From contig JAEUJY010000062.1 in assembly GCA_016794525.1 (NCBI GenBank), positions 62,001 to 126,000 on the forward strand: 64,000 nt of DNA. The letters are read 5' to 3'. The position numbers and the translations under genes are program-made. The notes under the pieces were generated by a model that saw only the letters and a list, made by a program, of their open reading frames with translations, made no database searches and was not told the origin of the DNA. Origin of the DNA: Myxococcales bacterium (GTDB taxonomy: Bacteria; Myxococcota_A; Polyangia; Haliangiales; Haliangiaceae). This document shows, piece after piece, positions 1-8,643 of this stretch; positions within the stretch are counted from its first letter, which is position 1, and every line of letters begins with the position of its first letter.

Positions 1-207
1 GCCGACGTCGCCGGGTGGATGCGCCCCGACGAGGACGACGTCGGCTTCGCCCGCCGGCTGGTCACCGAGGCCGGCGTCGTCGTCATCCCGATGAGCGCGT
101 TCTACGCCGCCGCGCCGCCGCGCTCGCTGGTGCGCTTCTGCTTCTGCAAGGACCTGGCGACGATCGACGCCGCGCTCACCCGGCTGCGCGCCTGGCGCGG
201 CCGCTGA
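1..207 (+). CDS. PLP-dependent aminotransferase, class I/II, C-terminal fragment
   Basis: Only the last 68 codons lie in the window; the reading frame is open from base 1 and ends at a TGA. The visible part has the C-terminal small-domain pattern of fold-type I aminotransferases of the methionine/kynurenine/aspartate group: a segment like GVVVIPMSAFY, then SLVRFCFCKD, where the Arg before FCFCK fits the substrate alpha-carboxylate-binding Arg of this family. The final helix ATIDAALTRL is also typical. Substrate cannot be assigned without the N-terminal and PLP-lysine regions. The next gene starts about 100 bases downstream on the same strand. Confidence 0.75.
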   Translation, partial: ADVAGWMRPDEDDVGFARRLVTEAGVVVIPMSAFYAAAPPRSLVRFCFCKDLATIDAALTRLRAWRGR

Positions 208-308
208 GCGGCGCGGCGCACCGCGCCGCGCCGCGACGACTCGCCGCGGGTGCCAGCGGTTGCCGCAAGATCGCGATCATCTCCTCCCGGCAGGGTGAAC
301 TCGGTGCG

Positions 309-1448
309 ATGATGGGGTCGATGAGCATGCCCACCGTCGTCGTCACCCTCGGGACCTCGCAGGTCGCGCTCGACGCGCAGAACAACCGCATCTTCGTCGG
401 CCGCGATCCGGCGGCGTCGCAGCTGGCGTTCCTGAACCCCGGCCTGTCGCGCCGCCACGCCGAGGTGTGGCTGGGCCAGGGCCAGGTGTTCATCCGCGAC
501 CTCGGCTCGGCCAACGGCACCTGGGTCAACGGCCAGCACATCGGCCAGAACGTCGTCGCGCTCGGGCCGGGCATGCAGGTCAGCCTGGGCTCGGTGCCGC
601 TCGAGCTGGCGTTCCCGGGGGGCGGGCGCATCGCGGCGTTCGCCCCGGCGCCGGCGTTCCAGCAGCAGGTCGCGCAGTACCAGGCGCAGCAGGTCGCCGC
701 GGCGGCCGCGCCGATGACCGGGCCGATGGCGTCGGAGCCGCTGCCCCGCGAGTTCTCGTACCGCCGCCAGGACGCCAACGGCAACGGCGTCGTGCTGCTC
801 GCGCTGCGCCAGGACACCGCCTTCGCCGGCACGATCCTCGAGGGCTTCGTCGAGTTCACCGCGCTCGACAACGAGTCGGTCGCGTCGATCACCGTCGATC
901 TGATCGAGCGCCACGAGGACGGCGCCAGCAAGGGCCACGTCTGGGACCGCGTGCTGGTGCGCCAGGGCCCGTGGAAGTCGATGAAGGGCGACGTGCTGCC
1001 GCTGCCGTTCAAGATCGAGGTGCCGAGCGGCGTCGCCTCGTCGAACCGCGCCTCGCGCTGGTGCCTGCACGCGGTGGTCGACATCAACTGGGCGTCCGAC
1101 GTCGACGTCGAGCTCGACATCACGATGCGCAACCCCGACCTCGAGCGGATCCGCGACGCGATGGGCTCGCTCGACTACCGGTTCAGCGAGTGGAAGTCCA
1201 AGCCCCACGCGCAGCGCTACGACGCCGGGTTCCAGCCGCCGGCGCAGCACAAGAACCGCATCAACGAGGTCAAGATCGGCATCGAGTACCTGGGCGCGCA
1301 GGTCAAGCTCTTGCTCGACATCGACAAGAAGGGCTTCGACAAGGAGGGCGCCGTCGCGCTCGACCTGGCCCAGCTGCGCACCGCCTCGATCGAGGTGCTG
1401 GCGGCGACGCTCAACAAGGTCATCACCGACGCGATGGCGGGCAAGTAG
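309..1448 (+). CDS. FHA domain fused to a Spo0M/arrestin-like domain
   Basis: Predicted cytosolic protein of 379 aa. Residues about 8-100 form an FHA domain with its phosphothreonine-reading motifs: GRD at 31-33, SRRH at 47-50 and NGT at 69-71. A Gln/Ala/Pro linker (about 110-150) leads to a region (about 160-290) that resembles the SpoOM/arrestin-like fold, with LEGFVEFTALDNESV and ITVDLIERHEDG. The last 90 residues are charged and may be helical. FHA domains bind phospho-Thr peptides made by Hanks-type kinases, several of which lie in this window. Several in-frame ATGs (309, 312, 321, 327) make the start uncertain; 309 has AGGG about 13 bases upstream. The domain pairing is read from motifs only. 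The exact role is unknown. Confidence 0.7.
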   Translation: MMGSMSMPTVVVTLGTSQVALDAQNNRIFVGRDPAASQLAFLNPGLSRRHAEVWLGQGQVFIRDLGSANGTWVNGQHIGQNVVALGPGMQVSLGSVPLELAFPGGGRIAAFAPAPAFQQQVAQYQAQQVAAAAAPMTGPMASEPLPREFSYRRQDANGNGVVLLALRQDTAFAGTILEGFVEFTALDNESVASITVDLIERHEDGASKGHVWDRVLVRQGPWKSMKGDVLPLPFKIEVPSGVASSNRASRWCLHAVVDINWASDVDVELDITMRNPDLERIRDAMGSLDYRFSEWKSKPHAQRYDAGFQPPAQHKNRINEVKIGIEYLGAQVKLLLDIDKKGFDKEGAVALDLAQLRTASIEVLAATLNKVITDAMAGK

Positions 1449-1498
1449 CGCGCGCGCCGGCGGGCCGCGGGCCGCCGGCTTCGTGCGATGCTCGGGCG

Positions 1499-2566
1499 AT
1501 GGAGCTCGACCGTCGGCAGCGCGCGCAGGTCGCGATCATGAAGCCCGTCGCGCGGGCGCTCGTCAACGCGACCGCGGTGCGCCGCCACTTCCTGGCCCGC
1601 CACCGCCAGGAGCTCGACGCCGGGCTCGATCCCGATCTGGTCGTGCTGGCCGCGCTCGACCGCAAGACCGGCGACTCGCAGGTGTGGCACCACACGCCGG
1701 TCGAGGCGCGCCGCCGGATGTGCACGTCGGTGATCATCGCCGACGATCCCGGCCGCGACCTGCCGGTCACGGTGGCGCCGGCGCGGGTGCGCGGCGCGAT
1801 CGGCCCGCTGCCGGCGCGCGTCTACCGCCCGCGCGACCTGCCGACGCCGGCGCCGACGCTGGTGTTCCTCCACGGCGGCGGCTGGGTGGTCGGCGACCTC
1901 GACACCCACGACGGCCTGTGTCGCAAGCTCGCGGCGCACGGCCGGGTGCAGGTGATCGCCGTCGACTACCGGCTGGCGCCCGAGCACCCGTACCCGGCGG
2001 CGGCCGACGACGCCATCGCCGCGTTCCGCGACGTCGCGGCGCGCGCGGCGGAGCTGGGCGCCGATCCGCGGCGGCTGGCGATCGGCGGCGACAGCGCCGG
2101 CGGCAACCTGTCGGCCGTCGTGGCCCAGGCGACCCGCGGCGACGCGATCGCGCCGGCGCTGCAGGCGCTCTTCTACCCGGCCACCGATCTCACCTGCAGC
2201 TTTCCGTCGCACAAGCGCATGGCCGACGCGTTCATCCTGGGCGCGCGCGCGATCGCCTGGTACCGCGGCCACTACCTCGGGCCCGATCCCAGCGAGGCCC
2301 GGCTGCGCGAGCCGACCGGCTCGCCGCACCACGCCGCCGACGTCGCCGGCGTCGCGCCGGCCTACGTGCTGACCGCCGGGTTCGATCCGCTGCGCGACGA
2401 GGCGATCGCCTACGCCGACCGCCTGCGCGGCGCCGGGGTCCGCGTGATCGCCCGCGACGAGCCGGCGATGGTCCACGGCTTCCTGCTGATCACCCGGCTG
2501 AGCGCCGCCTGCGCCCGGCTCACCGACGCGGTCTGCGCCGAGGTCGGCGCGCTCTTGCGCGCGTAG
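1499..2566 (+). CDS. Alpha/beta hydrolase, hormone-sensitive-lipase (bHSL) family esterase
   Basis: Carboxylic-ester hydrolase of 355 aa with no signal peptide, so probably cytosolic. It has the HSL-family oxyanion-hole motif HGGGW (125-129) and the nucleophile elbow GDSAGG (197-202, Ser199). A later FDPLRDE supplies the acid and MVHGF the catalytic His, completing the triad. The order and spacing match alpha/beta hydrolase fold 3, which typically acts on short-chain acyl esters. The first 80 residues are an N-terminal cap. The ATG at 1499 is the first in-frame start that leaves the cap intact. The FHA gene ends 50 bases upstream; the following gene is convergent. Confidence 0.85.
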   Translation: MELDRRQRAQVAIMKPVARALVNATAVRRHFLARHRQELDAGLDPDLVVLAALDRKTGDSQVWHHTPVEARRRMCTSVIIADDPGRDLPVTVAPARVRGAIGPLPARVYRPRDLPTPAPTLVFLHGGGWVVGDLDTHDGLCRKLAAHGRVQVIAVDYRLAPEHPYPAAADDAIAAFRDVAARAAELGADPRRLAIGGDSAGGNLSAVVAQATRGDAIAPALQALFYPATDLTCSFPSHKRMADAFILGARAIAWYRGHYLGPDPSEARLREPTGSPHHAADVAGVAPAYVLTAGFDPLRDEAIAYADRLRGAGVRVIARDEPAMVHGFLLITRLSAACARLTDAVCAEVGALLRA

Positions 2567-2573
2567 CGGCGCG

Positions 2574-3479
2574 CTACTTCGCGTCGACCGGCTTCTTGAA
2601 CACCAGCACGAAGCGATCGCTCTGGCCGCGCTTGTCGGCCGCGGCCGACGGCGACGCGCTCCAGTCGCGGGTGTCCTCGGGGTGCGCGAACAGGTCGCTC
2701 TCGCGATCGAGCTTGAAGCCGGTCTGCTCGATCTCGGTCTGCACGAACTTCTTCTCGATGCGGTGCAGCTCCTTGGCGGCGTCGCTGCCGGTGCCGTCCT
2801 TGGCCGAGTGATCGATCACCGCGAACTCGCCGCCCGGCTTGAGCGCCTTCCAGATCGCCGCGTTCATGCCGGTGCGGTCGACGCCCATCCACACGCTGTC
2901 GTGGTAGACGAGGTGCATCACGACGAGGTCGAGGTTGGTGGCGTCGTCGGGCAGCGGCGCGCCCAGCTCGCGATCGACGCGGACGATGTTCGGCGACGCC
3001 AGCCGGGCCAGCCGCTCGCTCCACGGCTTCTCGGCGAACTTGGCCAGGATGTCGGGGGTGTTCTGGCCGTAGACCACGCCGGTCGGGCCGACGACGCGGG
3101 CCATGAGCTCGACGGTGTAGCCGCCGCCGGCGAACAGCTCGGCGACGCGCATGCCCTCGCCGACGTGCAGGAACGCCAGCAGCTCGGCCGGCTTGCGCCC
3201 GGCGTCGAGCGCCTTGTCGTCGGCGGTGCGATCGGCGGCGGCGACGGCCTCGGCCGGCGTGACCGCCTTGGTGATCACCGCGGCGGCCGCAGCGTCGATC
3301 GCCGGCGGCGGCGTCGTCGGCGTCGGGGTGGCCGTGCCCGCGGTGCCGGCGGCCGAGCCCTTGACCTCGGTCGGCGCCGGGGTCTTGTCAGCCTTCTTCT
3401 TGCAGCCGGCGGTGGCGCCAGCCGCGGTCACCAGCAGCGCCATCGCCAGGCGCGGCGCGATCGAGCGAACGTGTTGCAT
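2574..3479 (-). CDS. Lipoprotein carrying a SAM-methyltransferase-like domain
   Basis: A 301-aa protein with a clear lipoprotein signal: basic N-terminus, hydrophobic stretch and lipobox ending at Cys26, followed by Lys and a Thr/Pro/Ala-rich linker to about residue 75. The remainder looks like a class I methyltransferase of the predicted-methyltransferase type (COG4798-like): motif I as VAELFAGGGYTVELMA, an acidic segment near NLDLVVMHLVYHD and a post-motif near LKPGGEFAVIDHS. Such periplasmic family members are known, although SAM is cytosolic, so activity outside the cytoplasm is unproven. An in-frame ATG six codons upstream would lengthen the N-terminus; 3479 gives a compact signal peptide. 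It converges with the esterase gene. Confidence 0.75.
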   Translation of the reverse strand: MQHVRSIAPRLAMALLVTAAGATAGCKKKADKTPAPTEVKGSAAGTAGTATPTPTTPPPAIDAAAAAVITKAVTPAEAVAAADRTADDKALDAGRKPAELLAFLHVGEGMRVAELFAGGGYTVELMARVVGPTGVVYGQNTPDILAKFAEKPWSERLARLASPNIVRVDRELGAPLPDDATNLDLVVMHLVYHDSVWMGVDRTGMNAAIWKALKPGGEFAVIDHSAKDGTGSDAAKELHRIEKKFVQTEIEQTGFKLDRESDLFAHPEDTRDWSASPSAAADKRGQSDRFVLVFKKPVDAK

Positions 3480-3512
3480 GGACCGGGTAGCTACCACGCC
3501 GCGCGCGCCGGG

Positions 3513-4742
3513 TCACCAGCTCGAGCCCGCGCCGCCGCCGTCCGAGCTGCCGCCGCTGAAGCCGGAGTCCGAGCTCGACGACGACGACGACGACGCGTCG
3601 GACGACGACGAGGACGACCACCCGGAGTCGCTCGACGACGGCGACCACGACGAGTCGCTCGACGAGCTCGAGCTCCATCGGACCAGCTGCGGCGTGTCGC
3701 GGAAGTAGATGTTCTGGAACGCGCAGTGCGCGCAGCGCTCCCACACCCGCAGCTGCCCGCCGTGATCGTACGTCGCCTCGATCGTCACGCTGGTGGCCGA
3801 CGCGTAGGTCCGGGCGGTGCAGCTCGGGCACGGCTGGTACCGCGAGAACCAGCGCCGCGCCGCCGCCATCCGCACGAAGCGGCAGCCCATGCACTGCCGC
3901 ACGACGTAGTTGACCGAGCCGACGCGCTCCTCGGCGCGCTGGCCCTCGGTCAGGAACGCGTCGTCGGCGCGCTCGTCGAGCGTGATCACGTGCGCGCCGC
4001 ACTTCGGGCAGCGCCGCCGCCGCCGCGTCGCCCAGACGACCGCGCCGATGCTCGCCGCGCTGCCCACCGCGAGGCCGATCGGCACCGCGACGCCGCCGCC
4101 CGCGTCGTGATCGGCGGGCGCTGGCGGCGTGGCGCGCGGCGCAGGATCGGGGATGGGGTCGGGGATGGGCGGGGGCGCCGGCCGCGCGGGCGGGGGCGCC
4201 GGTCGTCGCTCGGTCGTCGCCGCCGCGCCGTCGCTGCGGTACTCGCCGGGCGTCGCCGGCACGTCGGCCTCGCCGGGCAGCGCCCGCAGCCGCCCGTCGA
4301 TCGCGACGAGCCCGGCGATCAGGCCGCCGCCGATGTCCTTGCGCTTGAACGCCGGCACCATCTGCGCGGCCTGCATCTCGGCGAGCCACGCCGCGGGCAG
4401 CGCCGCCTCGATGCCGCGGCCGGTCTCGATCTCGAGGCGCCGCTTGCCCATGACCATCAGCACCAGCACGCCGTCGTCGTGGCCGGCGCGGCCGATGTGC
4501 CAGGCGTTGAACAGCTCGGTCGCGAACTGCTTGGGCGTCCCCGGGACGTCGTCGACCGTCACCACCGCCACCTCGGCCCCGCGATCGCGGTGCAGCGCTT
4601 CGGCCAGCGCGTCGAGCCGCGCCTCGGCGGCGGCGTCGAGCACGTCGGCCTGATCGGTGACCCAGCCGCCCGGCCGCGGGCTCGGCACCTCCGCGACCGA
4701 CTGCACCGCGACCACCCACAGGCAGGCGAGCGGCGCCAGCAT
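3513..4742 (-). CDS. TPM-domain membrane protein with zinc ribbons and Ser/Asp-rich tail (copy A)
   Basis: A 409-aa paralogue of the gene just upstream. In order: a short signal peptide (1-20), a TPM/YgcG-like domain (about 25-150, with WVTDQADVLD, VAVVTVDD and HDDGVLVLMVMGKRR), a Pro-rich linker, one membrane span ending in an Arg cluster, a cytosolic part with four CxxC-type knuckles (CPKC, CMGC, CPSC, CAHC), and a tail of about 60 residues made mostly of Ser and Asp. It ends in Gly-rich GGGAGSSW, a terminal pattern common in TPM-domain proteins. Its ATG overlaps the upstream stop by one base (TGATG), so translation is coupled. TPM proteins are linked to membrane-complex assembly and phosphatase activity; the role here is unknown. 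Confidence 0.8.
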   Translation of the reverse strand: MLAPLACLWVVAVQSVAEVPSPRPGGWVTDQADVLDAAAEARLDALAEALHRDRGAEVAVVTVDDVPGTPKQFATELFNAWHIGRAGHDDGVLVLMVMGKRRLEIETGRGIEAALPAAWLAEMQAAQMVPAFKRKDIGGGLIAGLVAIDGRLRALPGEADVPATPGEYRSDGAAATTERRPAPPPARPAPPPIPDPIPDPAPRATPPAPADHDAGGGVAVPIGLAVGSAASIGAVVWATRRRRRCPKCGAHVITLDERADDAFLTEGQRAEERVGSVNYVVRQCMGCRFVRMAAARRWFSRYQPCPSCTARTYASATSVTIEATYDHGGQLRVWERCAHCAFQNIYFRDTPQLVRWSSSSSSDSSWSPSSSDSGWSSSSSSDASSSSSSSSDSGFSGGSSDGGGAGSSW

Positions 4743-5914
4743 CACCAGCTGGACCCCGCGCCGCCGCCGCGCGACCGCCCGCCGCCGAAGCCCGACGACG
4801 ACCGCGAGCTCGACGACGACGACCGCGAGCTCGACGAGCCGTACGACCGCGAGCCCGAGCTGGTGCTGGTCGACGACGGCCGGGTCCGCCGCGGCGTCGA
4901 GCGGGTCGACACCGAGCGGTGGTTGCAGTGCGGGCACTGCACGGTGATCTCGACCGAGCCGCCGTGATCGTAGGTGGCGGTGACCAGCGTGCGCGAGGTC
5001 GACTTCGCGGTCTTGAACCGGCACCCCGGGCAGCGCTGGCGGCCCGAGAACCAGCGGTTGTGGACGATCGTCTTCGACGCCTGGCAGCCGGGGCAGATCA
5101 GCACCTCGTAGTCGACCGCGCCCAGGCGCTCCTCCGCCTGCTGGCCGGCCGACAGGTGCGCGTCGTCGGCCAGCTCGTCGAGCGCCAGCATCTGCACCTG
5201 GCACGCGGCGCAGCGCCGCCGCCGTCGCCGCAACGCGACCACGCCGGCCCCGCCGGCCCCCAGCGCGGCGAGCGCGCCGAGGCCGTACCCGAGGGCACCG
5301 CCGCCGCCATCGTCGTCGCCGCCGCCGCCACCGCCGCCGCCGCCCGTGGCCGGCACCGCGGGCCGGCTCGTCGTCCCGCCCGGCGTCACGACGGTGCCGT
5401 CGCTGCGGTACTCGCCCGGCGTCGACGGCACGTCGGCCTCGACGGGCAGCCCGCGCAGCCGGGCGTCGATCGCGACCAGCCCGGCGATCAGCCCGCCGCC
5501 GATGTCCCGGCGCTTGAACGCCGGCACCATCTGCGCCGCCTGCATGTCGGCCAGCCAGGCCGCCGGCAGCGGGATGTCGACGCCGACGCCGGTCTCGATC
5601 TCCAGGCGGCGCTTGCCCATGACCATCAGCACCAGCACGCCGTCGTCGGCGCCGGCGCGGCCGATGTGCCAGGTGTTGAACAGCTCGGTCGCGAACTGCT
5701 TCGGATCCCCGGGCGAGTCGTCGATGGTGACCACCGCCACCTCGGGGCCGAGCTCGCGGTGCAGCGCCTCGGCCACCTCGTTGAGCCGGGCCTCGGTCGC
5801 GGCGTCGAGCACGTCGGCCTGGTCGGTGACCCAACCGGTGGGCCGCGGGCTCGGCACCTCCGCGACCGACTGCACCCCCACCACCCAGAGGCACGCGAGC
5901 GGCGCCGTGAGCAT
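4742..5914 (-). CDS. TPM-domain membrane protein with zinc ribbons and Ser-rich tail (copy B)
   Basis: First gene of the tandem pair, 390 aa. It shares nearly every segment with copy A: signal peptide, TPM domain (WVTDQADVLD, QFATELFNTWHIGRAG), a Gly-rich linker with a run of nine Gly, one transmembrane helix followed by an Arg block, four CxxC pairs (CAAC, CPGC, CPGC, CPHC), and a Ser/Arg-rich tail ending GGGAGSSW. In copy B the tail is Ser/Arg/Thr-rich, where copy A has Ser/Asp, so the tails carry opposite charge. The copies are a local duplication that diverged mainly in the linker and tail. The start is the ATG at 5914; the next gene upstream is divergent, so a promoter should lie within 5915-6001. 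Confidence 0.8.
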   Translation of the reverse strand: MLTAPLACLWVVGVQSVAEVPSPRPTGWVTDQADVLDAATEARLNEVAEALHRELGPEVAVVTIDDSPGDPKQFATELFNTWHIGRAGADDGVLVLMVMGKRRLEIETGVGVDIPLPAAWLADMQAAQMVPAFKRRDIGGGLIAGLVAIDARLRGLPVEADVPSTPGEYRSDGTVVTPGGTTSRPAVPATGGGGGGGGGDDDGGGGALGYGLGALAALGAGGAGVVALRRRRRRCAACQVQMLALDELADDAHLSAGQQAEERLGAVDYEVLICPGCQASKTIVHNRWFSGRQRCPGCRFKTAKSTSRTLVTATYDHGGSVEITVQCPHCNHRSVSTRSTPRRTRPSSTSTSSGSRSYGSSSSRSSSSSSRSSSGFGGGRSRGGGAGSSW

Positions 5915-6001
5915 CGCTCGATCGTAGCACTGGTCACGGCGCCACCGGCAGGTGGCCGCATCGATTGACGGCGCGGGCCGCCTCGGGGAATCTCACGCGG
6001 C

Positions 6002-6718
6002 GTGAAGGCGTGCGTCCTCTTGCCGGCGCTCAACGAGGCCGACCACATCGGCGACCTCGTCGGTGAGCTGCGCGCGCTGCGCGGGCTGTCGACCGGCGCG
6101 CCGACCGTGCTGGTGATCGACGACGGCTCGAAGGACGGCACCGCCGAGGTGGCGCGCGCGGCGGGCGCCGAGGTGGTCAGCCACCCCAGGAACCGCGGCG
6201 TCGGCGCGGCGTTCCGCACCGGCGTCGAGTGGGTCCGCGCCCGCGACTTCGAGCTGATGGCGCACATGGACTCCGACGGCCAGGTGCTGCCGGCCGATCT
6301 GCACCTGCTGCTCGAGCCGGTGGCCGCCGGTGACTGCGACCTGGCGATCGGCTCGCGCTTCGCCGGCGATCGCCCCGACGGCATGGCCGGCTGGAAGCAG
6401 ACCGCGCTCACCGGCTTCGCCCGCGGCGTCAGCGCGCTGATGGGCCACAAGCTGCGCGACCTCACCTGCGGCTACCGCTGCATGAACCGCAAGGTCATCG
6501 CCGCGCTGCACCCGACCTTCGACTACGACTACATCACCGAGTCGCTGGTGCAGGCCGCGGCCGCCGGCGCGCGCATCCGCGAGGTGCCGGTGACCGTGCT
6601 GTACCCGCCCGACCACGGCGGCATGAGCCGGCGCGTGCTGCGCTACAGCTCGCGGCTCCTCGGCACCACCGCGTACGCCTACTACCACGGCTTCGTCGCG
6701 CCGCGCTTCCGGCGATGA
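6002..6718 (+). CDS. Glycosyltransferase family 2 (polyprenyl-phosphate sugar transferase type)
   Basis: A 238-aa GT-A glycosyltransferase beginning at a GTG. It has the N-terminal LLPALNEADHIG nucleotide-binding segment, DDGSKDGT, and a DSDGQ motif that serves as the DxD metal site, followed by GSRF and a late Arg-rich helix. This pattern is seen in DPM1/GtrB-like enzymes that transfer a sugar from a nucleotide donor to polyprenyl phosphate. No C-terminal membrane helices are present. The next gene starts inside its stop codon (ATGA) and encodes a polytopic membrane protein, so the pair may make and then use a lipid-linked sugar. That link is inference from context. Confidence 0.85.
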   Translation: MKACVLLPALNEADHIGDLVGELRALRGLSTGAPTVLVIDDGSKDGTAEVARAAGAEVVSHPRNRGVGAAFRTGVEWVRARDFELMAHMDSDGQVLPADLHLLLEPVAAGDCDLAIGSRFAGDRPDGMAGWKQTALTGFARGVSALMGHKLRDLTCGYRCMNRKVIAALHPTFDYDYITESLVQAAAAGARIREVPVTVLYPPDHGGMSRRVLRYSSRLLGTTAYAYYHGFVAPRFRR

Positions 6719-8643
6719 TCGACCTGCGCGGGCGCCTGCGTCGGCACGTCACGTGGCCGCGCGTGGTGTTCACGCTGATCTTCGCGTTCTGGTTCCACAA
6801 GTTCCTCGACGTCGAGCCGTACACGCTCACGCCGGTCACGCCCAACGGCACCTACCAGCGGGTGTTCGCGCGGCTCGACGGCCACTACATCCACCTCGAG
6901 CGGATGTCGCTGTTCTTCGACGGCGACCTCGACCTGTCGAACCAGCTCGCGCAGTGGGGCGATCCGCTCGGCACCAAGACGCTGCCCACCGACACCGGCA
7001 AGAACTACCTGTACCCGGTCGGCTCGGCGATGCTCGAGCTGCCGGCGTTCGCGATCGCCCACGGCGTCGCCAAGGTGCGCAACGCGTTCGGCGACGACGT
7101 GCCGATGCACGGCTACGACCGCTACCACCAGCGGTGGACGTTCTTCTCCGAGCTGATCGCCGGCTTCCTCGCGCTGCTGGTCGGCTACCGCCTGGCCCGG
7201 CGCCACGCGTCGGAGACCGCGGCGCTGTTCGCGGTGACGCTGGTCGGGCTCGGCACCGGCCTGTACTTCTGGTCGATCTTCCAGTGCGGCTACGCCCACG
7301 CGTGGTCGGCGCTGGCGGTGGCGTGGACCGTCGACTACTGGGACGCGACGCGCGGCCGCCACGACGTCCGACGCTACGCCGCGCTCGGCGCGCTGCTCGG
7401 GTTCGTGATCCTGGCGCGCGCGCAGGACGTCACGATCGCCGCGCTGCCGCTGGGCGAGGGGCTGATCGAGCTGGTGCGCCGCGCGCGCCGCAAGGACGGC
7501 CGCGCGGTCGCGCGCATGCTCGGCTACGCCGGCGCCGCGCTGGCCGCGATGGTCGTCGTGTCGGCGCCGCAGACGGTGGTGTTCTACACGTACTTCCACC
7601 ACCCGTTCGGCCCGTACTCGTCGAAGGGCTTCATGCAGTGGGACGCGCCGTTCCTGTGGGAGGTGCTGTTCTCGTCGAAGCACGGCCTGTTCCGCTGGAC
7701 CCCGCTGGCGTACGTGTCGATCGTCGGCCTGCTCTTCGCGCGCGGCCCCGAGCGCCGCTACCTCGCCGGCTGGCTGACCGTCGCGTTCTTCCTGCAGGTG
7801 TGGGTCAACGGCTCGACCTGGGACTTCTGGGGCTTCTGGGGCTTCGGCGCGCGGCGCATGGCCGGCGTCACCGTCGCGCACATCGTCGGCGCGGCGTTCC
7901 TGGTCGACGCGCTGCGCGCGCTGCACGCGCGGTTCCCCGGCGTCGTGCGGCGGATCGCGCTGGCCATCCCGCTCACGCCGTTCGTGTGCATGAACCTCGA
8001 TCTGTCGCGGCAGATCTCCGACTACCGGCTGTTCCCGCTCACTGACGACATCTACGACATCGATCAGCTCTACATCGACAGCTTCACCCGCGAGCTGCAC
8101 CGCTTCACCCGCGACTACGGCTCGCCGTTCGCGTGGCCGCACATCTGGCTGTGGTCGTCCAAGCACGACCTGCCGCTCAACCGCTACGACCTGACGTTCG
8201 GCGGCGAGCACCTGTGGGTCAACAACCGCGACTGGGACAAGCCCGGCGTCGTCGTCAAGGACGGCTGGCGGCTGTCGCCCGGCGCCTGCCAGCGCAGCTG
8301 CCTCGGGCGCTGGACCTTCGCCAAGGTCGACGCCGTCGAGTACGCCTACCCGCAGCCCGGCGCCACCATGCTGGTCCCGCTGTTCGCCCGCGAGCACGTC
8401 CACCTCAACGTCACCGCCCGCGCCAAGCCGCCCTCCCTCGAGCTCACCTACGCCGGCCACGCCGTCGCCGTCCCCGTCACCTCCGACGCCCCCACCGTCT
8501 ACCGCTTCGACCTCCCCGACGGCACCCTGCCGCGCGGCCCCATCCGCTTCGGCTTCCGCTGCCCCGCCGGCTCCCCCTGCCTCGGCATCGACCGCGTCGA
8601 GTTTGTGTATCAGGGGACAGGATCTACCCCTCTAACGCCCTGA
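6715..8643 (+). CDS. Polytopic membrane protein, possible GT-C type glycosyltransferase
   Basis: A 642-aa protein with about ten hydrophobic helices between residues 15 and 450, then a soluble C-terminal domain of about 190 residues. The first large loop after helix 1 contains acidic residues (FFDGDLDLSNQ) where GT-C enzymes carry their catalytic acid. The soluble tail looks beta-rich. It is translationally coupled to the upstream GT2 gene through ATGA. It might use a polyprenyl-phosphate sugar to modify a periplasmic target; this is inferred from gene order and topology, not from a family match. The last dozen codons fall in sequence of different composition (see the REP-like entry), so the C-terminus may have been replaced. 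Confidence 0.65.
   Translation: MIDLRGRLRRHVTWPRVVFTLIFAFWFHKFLDVEPYTLTPVTPNGTYQRVFARLDGHYIHLERMSLFFDGDLDLSNQLAQWGDPLGTKTLPTDTGKNYLYPVGSAMLELPAFAIAHGVAKVRNAFGDDVPMHGYDRYHQRWTFFSELIAGFLALLVGYRLARRHASETAALFAVTLVGLGTGLYFWSIFQCGYAHAWSALAVAWTVDYWDATRGRHDVRRYAALGALLGFVILARAQDVTIAALPLGEGLIELVRRARRKDGRAVARMLGYAGAALAAMVVVSAPQTVVFYTYFHHPFGPYSSKGFMQWDAPFLWEVLFSSKHGLFRWTPLAYVSIVGLLFARGPERRYLAGWLTVAFFLQVWVNGSTWDFWGFWGFGARRMAGVTVAHIVGAAFLVDALRALHARFPGVVRRIALAIPLTPFVCMNLDLSRQISDYRLFPLTDDIYDIDQLYIDSFTRELHRFTRDYGSPFAWPHIWLWSSKHDLPLNRYDLTFGGEHLWVNNRDWDKPGVVVKDGWRLSPGACQRSCLGRWTFAKVDAVEYAYPQPGATMLVPLFAREHVHLNVTARAKPPSLELTYAGHAVAVPVTSDAPTVYRFDLPDGTLPRGPIRFGFRCPAGSPCLGIDRVEFVYQGTGSTPLTP

Noticed and set aside
2682-4967. 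A long plus-strand frame antisense to the methyltransferase and TPM genes
   Set aside because: Composition is that of an antisense GC shadow; the minus strand has signal peptides, lipobox and CxxC motifs in the correct order.
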